Virus record (IMG/VR): IMGVR_UViG_3300025012_000035
Coordinates: 62,001-126,000 of that record
Strand: one strand, 5' to 3'
Origin: a virus
DNA length: 64,000 nt
In this document: piece after piece, positions 15,660-23,979 of the stretch
How the letters are laid out: each line of letters opens with the position of its first letter
Numbering within the stretch: the stretch's first letter is position 1
Translations under genes and position numbers: made by a program
Notes under the pieces: generated by a model
Told to the model about the DNA's origin: nothing
What the model saw: the letters and a program-made list of their open reading frames with translations, nothing else
The model's database searches: none

Positions 15660-15926
15660 ATGATAACTAAAACAACAGAATTTGAAGGTACTATGTATGG
15701 CAATGGTGAACAGAAAATATTTGCAATAACGAAAGATAGTTATGTAAAAATATTTAATGAGATTCCAGAAGATTATGACGAAGATTATGTTTATAAAAAT
15801 TTGTATAGTATGTATCCAGATTATTGTTATCCTGAATTAGAATCAGGTAAAATGTATAAGTTTGAGGTAACTATTAAAGCGATACCTATTAATGAGGAAA
15901 GGAGAAATAATAATGAAGATGAGTAA
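15660..15926 (+). CDS. hypothetical protein, 88 aa
   Basis: ATG after AAAGGAG. Beta strands at both ends (TEFEGTMYGNGEQKIFAITK; YKFEVTIKAIPI) with an acidic Tyr-rich centre. Overlaps the next gene by 14 bases. Not recognised. Confidence 0.75.
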   Translation: MITKTTEFEGTMYGNGEQKIFAITKDSYVKIFNEIPEDYDEDYVYKNLYSMYPDYCYPELESGKMYKFEVTIKAIPINEERRNNNEDE

Positions 15927-16095
15927 AGAGGATGCAAAATTAGCAAAAGAAATATGGAATGAGTATGAAAATTTATCACAACAAAGAAGTGATGCGTATA
16001 AAACTGTACATGATTTAGATATAAAAATTTCTATTAATCAAAATAAACTTGATGAATTGTTAAAGAAGTATGAAATAATAAAACACCAAAATTAA
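15913..16095 (+). CDS. coiled-coil small protein, 60 aa
   Basis: The ATG after AAAGGAG at 15898-15904 is chosen over an upstream in-frame ATG. The whole protein is a heptad-like helix (KLAKEIWNEYENLSQQRSDA; KISINQNKLDELLKKYE). Probably an oligomer. Function unknown. Confidence 0.7.
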   Translation: MKMSKEDAKLAKEIWNEYENLSQQRSDAYKTVHDLDIKISINQNKLDELLKKYEIIKHQN

Positions 16096-16111
16096 GAATT
16101 TGCTAAATTAT

Positions 16112-16134
16112 AAACCCTTGATTTATAAGGGTTT
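16112..16134. repeat. AAACCCTT-7-AAGGGTTT hairpin repeat
   Basis: AAACCCTT and AAGGGTTT form an exact 8-bp stem with loop GATTTAT. Related copies at 9025, 25371, 37441 and 52396 keep the loop and the right arm better than the left. It has no T run, so is unlikely to be a simple terminator. Confidence 0.65.
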
Positions 16135-16207
16135 ATAAGTACCAAAAACTGTATAAAATTGCACTTTGATCATAATAATATTTTTACAAATAATTAAAAA
16201 ATAACTC

Positions 16208-16236
16208 TTGCAATTTTCACAGATTAATAATATAAT
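16208..16236 (+). promoter_or_regulatory. sigma-A promoter
   Basis: TTGCAA at 16208-16213, 17-base spacer, TATAAT at 16231-16236. It shares the upstream AATAACTCTTGC with the promoter at 21551. It precedes the RNase H gene. Confidence 0.75.
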
Positions 16237-16266
16237 AGTACAAAGAATATGAGGAGTTGATACATA

Positions 16267-16920
16267 ATGTGTTATTATAGTATCCACAAGCACAATCAAT
16301 CAATAAGAAAAACTAGAGTTATAGGATTTTGTGAAAAGTATGATAAATATATAACTTATAAAATAGGTAATAATGCATGTTTTAATGGCAATACAATTAA
16401 TTGTGAACATTATTGTTGTGATAAATATACATCTAAAAAAGAAGTAGAGAAAAGAAATGCAGGTATAGAAAATAAAAATATTAAGAGTATTAATAAGTTA
16501 TTCTTTCTTAAAAATGAAGAATATAAAAAGATAGATATTTATGCAGATGCGTCCTTCTCAGAAAAATTAAGTCAAGGTAAATGTGGTATTTATATTAAAT
16601 TGAATAATGATATAATTTATAGTAATAGAATAGTTGTAGAAGCAAGAAATAGCCACGAAGCAGAATGCAAAGCAATTTACGAAGCACTATGTTTAATATA
16701 TGATTTTATTATGCCTCAACGTAAAAATCTTAGTAATATCAATATTTATTCAGACAGTGAATCGTTAATATTACAATGTAATGCAATTTCAAGAATTAGA
16801 GATATTAATCTGCATATGATTATTAACAGAATAGTAGAAATTAAAGATCGTTTGTGTGCCAATTTAAATTGGATACCAAGACAGTTTAATTATATTGCAG
16901 ATGCTTTGTCTCGTTGTTAG
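16267..16920 (+). CDS. RNase H-like protein with N-terminal Cys/His segment, 217 aa
   Basis: The C-terminal domain (about residues 88-217) carries the four acidic residues of type I RNase H: D94 (IYADASF), E133 (HEAECKA), D163 (IYSDSES) and D212 (NYIADALSR). It should cut RNA in RNA-DNA hybrids, for example in primer removal. The first 60 residues hold seven Cys and several His (CFNGNTINCEHYCCDKY), which suggests an extra metal-binding module rather than the usual hybrid-binding domain. ATG follows GAGGAG downstream of a promoter. The fusion order is uncommon. Confidence 0.85.
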   Translation: MCYYSIHKHNQSIRKTRVIGFCEKYDKYITYKIGNNACFNGNTINCEHYCCDKYTSKKEVEKRNAGIENKNIKSINKLFFLKNEEYKKIDIYADASFSEKLSQGKCGIYIKLNNDIIYSNRIVVEARNSHEAECKAIYEALCLIYDFIMPQRKNLSNINIYSDSESLILQCNAISRIRDINLHMIINRIVEIKDRLCANLNWIPRQFNYIADALSRC

Positions 16921-16945
16921 TAAAAATAAAAGGAGATTGATTAAA

Positions 16946-17284
16946 TTGCTTATAAACAATATAGAAGACCAACAAATGAAACAAAAACTATTAGATATTC
17001 ATTCAAACTACAAAGATGCCAAATTGTTAATTAATCTAGAAGTAGAAAACGAAGATAGAGATTTATCATTTATAACACCAGAAATGTCTATAAAAGAAAT
17101 ACATGAGATTATGATTAACTTACCAGAATTAGAATATATAACATACCATAAAGTAACAATTATTAAAGTTAGTCCTAATCCTTATTTTAGCAATATGCAT
17201 TATGTTGTATTTCCTAATAGTTATTGTGGTAGTTTGAGAAGTGATAAGTTTAGATTTGTAGATAAGGAAGGAGGAAATAAATAA
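16946..17284 (+). CDS. hypothetical protein, 112 aa, TTG start
   Basis: The frame opens upstream, but AAAGGAG at about 16929-16935 points to TTG 16946 as the start. Helical N-terminus (NIEDQQMKQKLLDIHSNY) and a beta-rich second half with an ISPEM-like helix cap (FITPEMSIKEIHE). Ends two bases before the next gene, which shares its GGAGG. Not recognised. Confidence 0.7.
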   Translation: MLINNIEDQQMKQKLLDIHSNYKDAKLLINLEVENEDRDLSFITPEMSIKEIHEIMINLPELEYITYHKVTIIKVSPNPYFSNMHYVVFPNSYCGSLRSDKFRFVDKEGGNK

Positions 17285-17286
17285 TT

Positions 17287-17505
17287 ATGAGAAATGGATT
17301 AAATATAAGTTATAAAATAAAAGATATTAATAAAGAAATTAAGCAATTGCAAAATGAAATATTAGAATGTTTGGAATATCAAAAACAAAGAGGAGAAAGA
17401 ATAAATAAAAATTGTGATTATATTCAAAATAGAGATATTAGGATATATGGATTAGAGCAACAGAAATTAATATTAAAATGGGTATTAGAGGAGGATAATA
17501 ATTAA
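17287..17505 (+). CDS. coiled-coil protein, 72 aa
   Basis: ATG after GGAGG. Long helix with heptad-like Ile/Leu spacing over most of the protein. Stop and next start overlap as TAATG, a coupling arrangement. Function unknown. Confidence 0.75.
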   Translation: MRNGLNISYKIKDINKEIKQLQNEILECLEYQKQRGERINKNCDYIQNRDIRIYGLEQQKLILKWVLEEDNN

Positions 17506-17885
17506 TGGGACACATGACAACAGTAACATTTCTTAATGATGGATTTGATCAAATTGAGGAACATCCAGAACAGTTTATTGATGCAATTAAATTAGGTATG
17601 TATGGAATTGATAAAAATATTAGAAATAATAGTGATACTCGTAGAAAAATTATTACTACTCACAGTATCGGAAATCATAGTGGTTTGATAGATGTTGCTA
17701 AATCTCATCATGCAGACGATTTTAGATTATACTTAGTTGGTAGAAATACAATGAGTACATTTGGATATGCGAATGAAATTAATGATATTGGATATAGAAA
17801 ACAATTAGTAGAAATGGCAAAGTTTATTATTAAAGATGAAGAAATGAAAATTAAAGAATTAGAGAAAAAGTTAGGAGGAAAATAA
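17505..17885 (+). CDS. conserved hypothetical protein, 126 aa
   Basis: ATG overlaps the previous stop. N-terminal strand MTTVTFLNDGFDQIEEHP is followed by a His-rich central part (TTHSIGNHSG, KSHHADDFRLYLVG) and a C-terminal coiled coil with many Glu/Lys. The His-rich middle might bind a metal or nucleic acid. A pattern seen in phage proteins, function unknown. Confidence 0.75.
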   Translation: MGHMTTVTFLNDGFDQIEEHPEQFIDAIKLGMYGIDKNIRNNSDTRRKIITTHSIGNHSGLIDVAKSHHADDFRLYLVGRNTMSTFGYANEINDIGYRKQLVEMAKFIIKDEEMKIKELEKKLGGK

Positions 17886-17887
17886 TA

Positions 17888-18043
17888 ATGGAAGGATTTG
17901 AAATTCAACAATATTGTGACGATAATATAATATTTTGTTATTATACGCAATCTAATCAAGTGTGTAATGGTGAGTGTGGATTGAAATGTCAGGTATATAA
18001 AAATTGGCTAGAATTGAATAAAAGGTATTTTAAAATATTATAG
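17888..18043 (+). CDS. Cys-rich mini-protein, 51 aa
   Basis: ATG after GGAGG, two bases after the previous stop. Five Cys (QYCDDN, IFCYY, VCNGECGLKCQ) in the layout of a small metal-binding fold. Read together with 18059 and 18196 as a run of three Cys-rich small genes. Confidence 0.65.
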   Translation: MEGFEIQQYCDDNIIFCYYTQSNQVCNGECGLKCQVYKNWLELNKRYFKIL

Positions 18044-18058
18044 AAGGATGATTCTATC

Positions 18059-18193
18059 ATGAATACAGAATATAAACCATATGATTTAGTGGATATGTAT
18101 TGTGCTTTTATTCCTTGTAATCAATGTCCAATTAAAGATAAATGTGATGAAGGGATGAAAGATAAATTAGATAGAGATACGGAGGATAATTAA
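18059..18193 (+). CDS. Cys-rich mini-protein, 44 aa
   Basis: ATG after AAGGATG. MYCAFIPCNQCPIKDKCDE gives four closely spaced Cys, and the rest is acidic. The CxxxxCxxCxxxxxC spacing resembles iron-sulphur or zinc mini-proteins of phages. It is in frame with the previous gene, separated only by its TAG. Confidence 0.65.
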   Translation: MNTEYKPYDLVDMYCAFIPCNQCPIKDKCDEGMKDKLDRDTEDN

Positions 18194-18195
18194 TT

Positions 18196-18399
18196 ATGAA
18201 AGAAGCATACATTGTTAATGGATTAGTATGCGAAGTGATACCATATGGTGAAGAAAGTAATATTATTTTTAAAACATACTCTGAATTATATATAGATTGC
18301 GGTGTTGAAATAGGTGAATACCATAAACAAGGATGTAAAATGGAGGAATGTCCTTTATGTCATAATTCAATTATGTATTGTAAATGTAAATTTGAGTAA
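18196..18399 (+). CDS. zinc-ribbon small protein, 67 aa
   Basis: ATG after GGAGG, two bases after the previous stop. Beta-rich N-terminal half, then CKMEECPLCHNSIMYCKC at the C-terminus, a six-Cys cluster likely to bind zinc. Ends the Cys-rich run; a promoter follows. Confidence 0.7.
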   Translation: MKEAYIVNGLVCEVIPYGEESNIIFKTYSELYIDCGVEIGEYHKQGCKMEECPLCHNSIMYCKCKFE

Positions 18400-18422
18400 A
18401 AAATAAATAATAAAAATAAATG

Positions 18423-18451
18423 TTGACATTATGATTACAGAATGGTAATAT
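18423..18451 (+). promoter_or_regulatory. sigma-A promoter for the 683-aa protein gene
   Basis: TTGACA at 18423-18428, 17-base spacer, TAATAT at 18446-18451, overlapping TATAAT at 18449-18454. The block AGAATGGTAATATAAT recurs at the promoter at 43996, hinting at a shared regulator. Confidence 0.75.
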
Positions 18452-18526
18452 AATTATAGTTAAGAAAAAGTTAGAGATTAAATTAACAAATTAAAAATAA
18501 AATATAAAAACAAAGGAGATTAAAAC

Positions 18527-20578
18527 ATGTCAGAATTTAAAAAATTTAAAGGTATTTTTCAAAAGAATTTTAAGGAATTAACTAAAGATGCAAGTCATTT
18601 GTTTGAAGTGGAATTAGACAAAGATGCGTTATGGGAGTTGTATTTATCTAGTTTTCCAAATAACACCAACGATATTTATAGAGTAAGAGGAGAATACGAT
18701 TGCTCATGTTGCAGACAGTTTATTAGAAATATTGGCAATATAGTAGTTATCAAAGATAATCAAGTTAAAACCATTTGGGATTTTGATGCAGAAAGTACGA
18801 CATTCCAACCTGTAGTAAACGCATTAGATACATTTGTTAAATCTCATGTTATTTCAGATGTGTATGTCATAAAGTTTAAGAAAATTGGGACAGATAAGAA
18901 TTTTGAACAATTAGCAAATGACGAGGTAATAGAATGGCAACATTTTTACTTAGATTTAGATAAGAAATTTGTTGATGTAACAAACAAGTCAGAAGGTGAA
19001 ATTAGAGGAGGATTTAGAAGTACAAGAGATGTATTCAAAGGATCATTAGATAAAATCAAGGAAGATAGTTTACTTACTGTCTTGGAGTTAATTTCATCTA
19101 ACACCCTATATAAAGGAGAAGAATGGAAATTTGCATTAACAGAATTCCTTAAATATAAGAAAGAGTATGATAAACTACAAGAAAAAGATAAAGAAAACTA
19201 TACATGGGAACAATCCGTTAAAGTTGGTGGTGTTATAGGAAGGATTAAAAATCATTCTATCGGAACATTGTTAGTAGATATTAGTGAAGGAATGGATTTA
19301 GATATCGCAGTTACTCGATATGAAAAGATTGTTTGTCCTACCAATTACAAGAGGCCAAAAGCAATTTTCACACAAAAAATGCTAGAAGAAGCAAAGAAAA
19401 CTATTGAAGAATTAGGTTATATGGATTCATTAAGTGGTAGAAGATTTGCTACTTTAGATGATATAAGTGTTAACAATATTCTATTTGTAAATAAGGATTC
19501 AGCAAAAAGAATATCTGGTGGATTAGATGTATTTGAAGAAATGTCGAAAGGCATTCCTCTTAATCCTAAGAAATTTTCTAAAGTTACAGAAATTACAATT
19601 GATGATTTTATCACAAATGTATTACCTACAACACAAGAAATAGAAGTATTTTTAGAGAATAAACATTCTGGTAATATGGTATCATTAATTGCTCCTGAGA
19701 ATAAAGATGCGAAAACAATGTTTAAATGGGATAATAACTTCTCATGGGCATATTCAGGGAATATCACAGATTCTTCTATGAAGGAAAGAGTAAAATCTGC
19801 TGGTGGTAATGTTGATGGTGTATTGAGATGTAGTATACAATGGAATATTGATAAATATGATGGAAATGATTTAGATGTACATTGTTATGAGCCTAGTGGC
19901 AATGAAATTTATTATGGAAGTAAAGTAAATAGAAATACTACAGGAGAATTAGATGTTGATATTATTCATCCAAAACTAAATGAACCTGCTGTTGAAAATA
20001 TAACTTGGACAGATAAAAGAAAAATGCAAGAAGGTGTTTATAAATTCTTTGTTCATAATTATACTAATAGAGGTGGAAGAGAAGGATTTAGTACAGAAGT
20101 AGAGTTTGATGGACAAATATTTAGTTTTGAATATAATAAAGAGTTAAAACAAGGTGAGAATGTTCAAATTGCAGAAGTTACTTTTAGCAGAGTTAATGGA
20201 TTTAGTATTAAAGAAAAATTACCTTCTAACGTATCTAGTAAAGAAATTTGGGGATTGAAAACTAATCAATTTGTACCAGTTTCAGTTGTAATGTATTCTC
20301 CCAACTATTGGAATTTGCAAAAAGGTATTGGAAATAGGCATTTTATGTTCATGTTGAAGGACTGTGTGAATTCTGAGACTCCCAACCCATTTTTCAATGA
20401 ATTTTTGAATCAAGAACTCAATCAACATAGGAAAGTATTTGAGGCACTTGCTAGTAAAATGGCAGTTAAAGACAGTGAATTGCAACTTTCAGGTTTAGGT
20501 TTCTCATCAACTAAAAGAAATGAATTAACTGTGAAAGTCAAAGGTGCAACAGAAAGAATGTTAAAAATCAAATTTTAA
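18527..20578 (+). CDS. large protein with DUF2135-like domain, 683 aa
   Basis: Largest gene of the left half. Near residue 57 it has CSCC within a beta-rich start; the middle (about 190-410) is helical; residues 447-545 read [18 protein letters not shown], then TGELDVDI, then [10 protein letters not shown], the pattern of the DUF2135/YfaP beta-sandwich, which occurs with von Willebrand-type and stress (TerD-like) proteins. The C-terminal 100 residues contain MYSPNYW and a helix. No signal peptide, so cytoplasmic. It has its own promoter and heads a unit with a coiled-coil protein and a YqeY homologue. Role unknown; a large scaffold or stress-related protein is possible. Domain call is by eye. 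Confidence 0.6.
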   Translation: MSEFKKFKGIFQKNFKELTKDASHLFEVELDKDALWELYLSSFPNNTNDIYRVRGEYDCSCCRQFIRNIGNIVVIKDNQVKTIWDFDAESTTFQPVVNALDTFVKSHVISDVYVIKFKKIGTDKNFEQLANDEVIEWQHFYLDLDKKFVDVTNKSEGEIRGGFRSTRDVFKGSLDKIKEDSLLTVLELISSNTLYKGEEWKFALTEFLKYKKEYDKLQEKDKENYTWEQSVKVGGVIGRIKNHSIGTLLVDISEGMDLDIAVTRYEKIVCPTNYKRPKAIFTQKMLEEAKKTIEELGYMDSLSGRRFATLDDISVNNILFVNKDSAKRISGGLDVFEEMSKGIPLNPKKFSKVTEITIDDFITNVLPTTQEIEVFLENKHSGNMVSLIAPENKDAKTMFKWDNNFSWAYSGNITDSSMKERVKSAGGNVDGVLRCSIQWNIDKYDGNDLDVHCYEPSGNEIYYGSKVNRNTTGELDVDIIHPKLNEPAVENITWTDKRKMQEGVYKFFVHNYTNRGGREGFSTEVEFDGQIFSFEYNKELKQGENVQIAEVTFSRVNGFSIKEKLPSNVSSKEIWGLKTNQFVPVSVVMYSPNYWNLQKGIGNRHFMFMLKDCVNSETPNPFFNEFLNQELNQHRKVFEALASKMAVKDSELQLSGLGFSSTKRNELTVKVKGATERMLKIKF

Positions 20579-20611
20579 ATAAAATATAAAATAAAAGGAG
20601 ATATTATTATT

Positions 20612-21004
20612 ATGACACAGAATGTAAATATGTTCGAGGTAGCAACTAGGAATCAATTTAGGTTTCCCTATAAAGGTATGATTAGCACAGATGATTTGTG
20701 GCAATTATTACCTAAAGAATTAGATATAATTTTCAAAACTTTGAATTCTCAGTTGAAACAGGTTAAGGAAGAAAGTTTACTTGAAGTTAAATCAGCAGAA
20801 GACCAGATTCTTGATACCAAGATTAAAATTGTTAAGTATATTTTTGGTGTTAAGGTAACAGAAGAGCAATTGAGATTGAATGAGAAACAAAATAAAGAAA
20901 AGAAACAGATGTTGATGGAAATTAAGAAAAATAAACAAAATCAAGAATTGCTAAGTAAATCAGCAGAAGACATTCAAGAAATGATTGATGAATTAGAAAG
21001 ATAG
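20612..21004 (+). CDS. coiled-coil protein, 130 aa
   Basis: ATG after AAAGGAG. The N-terminal 30 residues are globular (NQFRFPYKGMISTDDLWQLL); from about residue 35 the sequence is almost continuous Lys/Glu/Leu/Gln helix. Same unit as the 683-aa protein, ended by a hairpin. A partner or tether of that protein is plausible. Confidence 0.75.
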   Translation: MTQNVNMFEVATRNQFRFPYKGMISTDDLWQLLPKELDIIFKTLNSQLKQVKEESLLEVKSAEDQILDTKIKIVKYIFGVKVTEEQLRLNEKQNKEKKQMLMEIKKNKQNQELLSKSAEDIQEMIDELER

Positions 21005-21020
21005 CATATAGTTTAAATAT

Positions 21021-21050
21021 AGGGAGTGATTGATTTAATTGCTCCCTAAA
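21021..21050 (+). terminator. hairpin after coiled-coil gene
   Basis: AGGGAG at 21021-21026 pairs with CTCCCT at 21042-21047 around a 15-base loop, followed by AAAAAC and not T. Possibly a transcription pause or a processing signal rather than a strong terminator. Confidence 0.4.
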
Positions 21051-21096
21051 AACACATAAAATTTACATAAAATACAAAATAAAAAGGAGAATATAA

Positions 21097-21534
21097 ATGT
21101 ACAATCAAATCAATGAACAAATTATATCAGCAATGAAAACAAAGGATATAAATAAATTATCTGTATTACGCATCTTAAAATCAGATATTATTACGGAAGC
21201 AAAAGAATTGAGAGTATTAGAAGATAAACTTGAACAGAATGTTATTATTGCTGTGACAGAAAAGACACTTAAAAAGTATAAAGAAGAATTATCATTTGTA
21301 AAAGATGAAGAAAAGATTGCTGAATTGAAAATTGCTATTAAATTGCTTGAATCATATTTACCAGAAAAATTAAGCATTGATGAAGTAAAAAGCATTATTA
21401 GTAATGTTGTTGAGAGTGTAGGTAATGTTGGTAATAATATTGGTGAAGCAATGAAGGTATTATCGAAGGAGTTAAAAGGCAAAGTAGATATGAAAGAAGT
21501 TAAGAAATTAGTTGATGAATATTTTAAGAAGTAA
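21097..21534 (+). CDS. yqeY: GatB/YqeY family protein, 145 aa
   Basis: Matches YqeY over its whole usual length of about 145-150 residues: N-terminal helix with MK.KD..KL.VLR.LKS.I..EAKELR, the block EEKIAELKIAIKLLESYLPEKLS, and the C-terminal helical tail domain with VDMKEVKKLVDEYF. The tail is related to the tRNA-binding end of GatB amidotransferase subunits. Cellular YqeY is of unclear function, thought to touch tRNA or translation. An extra copy on a mobile element fits the other translation-linked gene here, Pth2 at 23224. ATG follows AAAGGAG. Confidence 0.9.
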   Translation: MYNQINEQIISAMKTKDINKLSVLRILKSDIITEAKELRVLEDKLEQNVIIAVTEKTLKKYKEELSFVKDEEKIAELKIAIKLLESYLPEKLSIDEVKSIISNVVESVGNVGNNIGEAMKVLSKELKGKVDMKEVKKLVDEYFKK

Positions 21535-21550
21535 ATAATAAAAATAACTC

Positions 21551-21579
21551 TTGCTTTATTGATAGAATAGGAATATAAT
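21551..21579 (+). promoter_or_regulatory. sigma-A promoter
   Basis: TTGCTT at 21551-21556, 17-base spacer, TATAAT at 21574-21579; preceded by AATAACTC as at 16201. A TTTCATCATGATT palindrome lies further down, before the ribosome binding site. Confidence 0.7.
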
Positions 21580-21652
21580 AATGAATAAAGTAAAATAAAT
21601 AATGTTTGAATAGAACAAATCTTTCATCATGATTAAGGAGGACGTTTTTAAA

Positions 21653-21751
21653 ATGAAATTAACATTAGATAAATTTAAACAAAGACATATATTTATTAAA
21701 GAACAAAAGAAAGATAAGATTCCTGATCAATGTTCAATTGTTATTATTTGA
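21653..21751 (+). CDS. short basic peptide, 32 aa
   Basis: ATG 11 bases after GGAGG opens 32 Lys-rich codons (LDKFKQRHIFIKEQKKDK). It overlaps the next frame by 22 bases. It may be a leader peptide, or the 5' part of the next gene separated by a frameshift; no clear run explains one. Confidence 0.4.
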   Translation: MKLTLDKFKQRHIFIKEQKKDKIPDQCSIVII

Positions 21752-22035
21752 ATTTATTTAAGAAAGATAATATCTATTATTATACTTGTGGAGAAGTATT
21801 TAACCCAAATTCACAAAATTTTATATTAAAAACAAATGACAGCGATAGTAAAATTCATATTATTAAAGAAGGATGTAAATTATATGGTGTTTATTTTTCA
21901 GAATATAGTATAAATAATAAAAAATTAATTACGCATAAGAAAAATTTTAAACAAGCATTAAAATTAGCAAAATCACTTCAATTTATTTATAATTGTGGTT
22001 TTGATTGTGCAAAAGATATGTATTCTGAAAATTAA
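21730..22035 (+). CDS. hypothetical protein, 101 aa
   Basis: Open frame from the ATG at 21730, without a ribosome binding site of its own, so translation may depend on the overlapping 32-aa frame. Beta-rich N-terminus with Tyr-rich strands, a helical block KKNFKQALKLAKSLQFIY, and a last CGFDCAKD. Not recognised. Confidence 0.6.
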   Translation: MFNCYYLNLFKKDNIYYYTCGEVFNPNSQNFILKTNDSDSKIHIIKEGCKLYGVYFSEYSINNKKLITHKKNFKQALKLAKSLQFIYNCGFDCAKDMYSEN

Positions 22036-22049
22036 GGAGATATAATATA

Positions 22050-22172
22050 ATGGAAAATAAACTCAATCTATTAACTAAAAGATTAAACTATAAAAAGTTA
22101 AGTAAGAAAAAGAAAAGAAAGTATTTGCAACAAATTGATATATTAGAACGGAAGGAGATAGTTATATTATGA
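22050..22172 (+). CDS. basic mini-protein, 40 aa
   Basis: ATG 8 bases after AAGGAG. Very basic (LSKKKKRKY). Its 3' end contains the AAGGAG of the next gene and overlaps it as ATGA. May bind nucleic acid; or it may serve mainly to couple translation. Confidence 0.55.
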   Translation: MENKLNLLTKRLNYKKLSKKKKRKYLQQIDILERKEIVIL

Positions 22173-22375
22173 CACTAGAAAAAATTCTTCAAGCAATAGC
22201 AAAATATAAGACTTGTTTATATTCTTGTGCTATTGAAGATAATGAATTTGCACAGAAACATATTGATAAAATTAGGAATATGGATAATTTAAATGAACAA
22301 TATGAATATTTAAAAGGTGTTTTTGATGAATTAGAAAGAGAATTTGGGAGTAAGGAGCAAATAGAAAATGATTAG
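22169..22375 (+). CDS. helical protein, 68 aa
   Basis: ATG overlaps the previous stop (ATGA). Acidic helices with two Cys near residues 14-19. Its 3' end overlaps the next gene by 8 bases. Function unknown. Confidence 0.7.
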   Translation: MTLEKILQAIAKYKTCLYSCAIEDNEFAQKHIDKIRNMDNLNEQYEYLKGVFDELEREFGSKEQIEND

Positions 22376-22727
22376 TATTGAAAAAGCAAAACAATTAAAA
22401 TCTCTCGGATTAATTTGGAATCCTAAATTTGGAGATTGGTATAAAGCAGATTATTGGCCTACACCTATTTTATTTACGATAGATACATTAAGATTAGATA
22501 ATAAAGAGATTGAATGTGTGATAGAAAAAGTTAAGGAAAATACTTGGTTGCCTAGTTTAACTCAATTATTAGACGAAATTGAGAAATATCAATATATATT
22601 CAGTTTAGTTGGTGAAAAGTTAACTTTGTTTAAGAAATTAAATTTAGTTATGCAATTTGAATGTGATAATAGAGAAGATTCAGTTGCAGATGCGTTGATT
22701 TGGATATTAGAATGTAAGCAGGTGTAA
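22368..22727 (+). CDS. hypothetical protein, 119 aa, W-P motif
   Basis: ATG overlaps the previous gene, after AAGGAGC. Contains GLIWNPKFGDWYKADYWPTP, then helices and CDNREDSVADALIWILE near the end. The layout resembles small phage proteins with a short beta start and helical end; not assigned. Confidence 0.75.
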   Translation: MISIEKAKQLKSLGLIWNPKFGDWYKADYWPTPILFTIDTLRLDNKEIECVIEKVKENTWLPSLTQLLDEIEKYQYIFSLVGEKLTLFKKLNLVMQFECDNREDSVADALIWILECKQV

Positions 22728-22732
22728 AAATT

Positions 22733-22947
22733 ATGAAGAATAAATTAAATTTTATACTGCAAATTTATTTTTTATTGTTTATTAATTGGTGCAAGTATAT
22801 TTGTAGGTGATATGATAACCGAATCATGGAAGAAATTAGGTATTTGGTCAATATTATATTGGATTATAGGTAGTTGTTTTTTTATTTATAATGATGATTG
22901 TTGATGCATATGTTAAAAGTAAATTTTTTAAAATAAATAATAAATAA
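22733..22947 (+). pseudogene. small membrane protein gene with two homopolymer frameshifts
   Basis: The frame from ATG 22733 reads MKNKLNFILQIYFLLFI, then closes at TGA 22808. A second frame continues LIGASIFVGDMITESWKK and GIWSILYWIIGSCFFIY; a third ends MMIVDAYVKSKFFKINNK at 22947. The changes of frame fall at TTTTTT (about 22769) and TTTTTTT (about 22878). Joined, they form a two- or three-helix membrane protein of about 70 residues. Confidence 0.55.
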
Positions 22948-22970
22948 TAATATTAATTGGAGGTATAAAT

Positions 22971-23162
22971 ATTAAAGTATATAATTTTGAACAAATAAAA
23001 TATAAAAAGAATTTAAATATTCTATTAGAAGGAGTTAAACAAACTAAACAAATAGGAAATATAATATCAGAATCAATATATTTATTAGCAGATTATGTAC
23101 GTTTAATAGAAAAAGATAAAGAAATATTACAAAAAGTTAAAAATAACAAAATAAAAACATAA
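22971..23162 (+). CDS. helical protein, 63 aa, apparent ATT start
   Basis: The frame ATT-AAA-GTA... begins 7 bases after TTGGAGG and runs 63 codons to TAA: (I)KVYNFEQIKYKKNLNILLEG..., a convincing helical protein. No ATG, GTG or TTG is available before residue 38. AUU is a rare but known initiator (infC), so it may be real; a G-to-T change of ATG is the alternative. Confidence 0.55.
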   Translation: MKVYNFEQIKYKKNLNILLEGVKQTKQIGNIISESIYLLADYVRLIEKDKEILQKVKNNKIKT

Positions 23163-23223
23163 CAAAGTTTAATTTTATGATGATATTTAGGAGAAAAAAG
23201 GAGAAGGAGGAGGATAAATAATT

Positions 23224-23577
23224 ATGGGAAATGAATTAATTCAATATTTTATTGTTAACCAAGAATTGAATATGTCACCAGGTAAAATTTCTGCACAAGT
23301 GGCACATGTTGCGACTATTGTTGTATTTGAAAATTTATATAATTGTCAAAATGCTAACGAACATGTTAAATTTATGGAATGGTATAAAAATAATCAGAAG
23401 AAAATTATACTTAGATGTAAACAGAAAGATTTAGAAAAGTTAATTGCACAAGGATTTTATTATATAAGAGATAATGGATTAACTGAAATTGCTAAAGGAA
23501 GTTTAACATGTGTGAGTTTAGGTATAATGTTAAGAAATGAAGCACAGAAGTATGTTAAGAGATTGCAATTATTATAG
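23224..23577 (+). CDS. peptidyl-tRNA hydrolase 2 (Pth2) family, 117 aa
   Basis: Matches the Pth2 fold used by archaea and eukaryotes: KISAQVAHV (21-29) in the first helix, the strand KIILRCKQKDLEKLIAQG, then IRDNGLTEIAKGSLTCVSLG (the D-x-G-x-T-x-x-x-x-G-S/T-x-T-x-x-x-I/L-G signature) near residues 80-100. It would release peptides from tRNA. Length matches the family. Bacteria use the unrelated Pth1, so a phage- or plasmid-borne Pth2 is a transfer. ATG follows AGGAGG. It may help recycle tRNA during heavy expression. Confidence 0.85.
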   Translation: MGNELIQYFIVNQELNMSPGKISAQVAHVATIVVFENLYNCQNANEHVKFMEWYKNNQKKIILRCKQKDLEKLIAQGFYYIRDNGLTEIAKGSLTCVSLGIMLRNEAQKYVKRLQLL

Positions 23578-23591
23578 AAGGAGGATAAACT

Positions 23592-23786
23592 ATGGAATGG
23601 AAATGTTTAATTTGTGGTGGTGAAGTACCATACGAACCAGAGTATTGTTGTGACGGAAAAGATTGTGGATGTTATGGTATGCCTATTCATCCACCTATAT
23701 GTGGTGATAAATGTAATGAAGAATGGAATAGAAGATCGAGAGAAGTAGAAATAGAATTTTTAAAGGAGAGAAATAAATTATGTTAG
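23592..23786 (+). CDS. Cys-rich zinc protein, 64 aa
   Basis: ATG after AAGGAGG. Ten Cys: CLICGGEVP, YCCDGKDCGCYG, CGDKCNEEW. The spacing suggests a double zinc site of a small treble-clef or ribbon fold, close to small phage proteins with P.CG.KC..E. Overlaps the next gene by 7 bases. Confidence 0.7.
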   Translation: MEWKCLICGGEVPYEPEYCCDGKDCGCYGMPIHPPICGDKCNEEWNRRSREVEIEFLKERNKLC

Positions 23787-23947
23787 AGTTTGCCTTACAA
23801 CATGAAATTGTAACAATGATTATAATAATATTTGTATTATGGTTTTTTTATGATATAAATGCAATTTGGGCAAATACATTAAAAGCAAAATATTTATCAA
23901 AAGAAAATAATAAAAAGATAAAAGTTGTTCGTAAACACAAGATATAA
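23780..23947 (+). CDS. single-pass membrane protein, 55 aa
   Basis: ATG lies inside the end of the previous gene, after AAGGAGAG. A hydrophobic helix at about residues 10-25 (VTMIIIIFVLWFFYDI) and a very basic tail (NNKKIKVVRKHKI). Function unknown. Confidence 0.65.
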   Translation: MLEFALQHEIVTMIIIIFVLWFFYDINAIWANTLKAKYLSKENNKKIKVVRKHKI

Positions 23948-23979
23948 TTACATATAAATAATTTAAAGGAGAATTGTGT

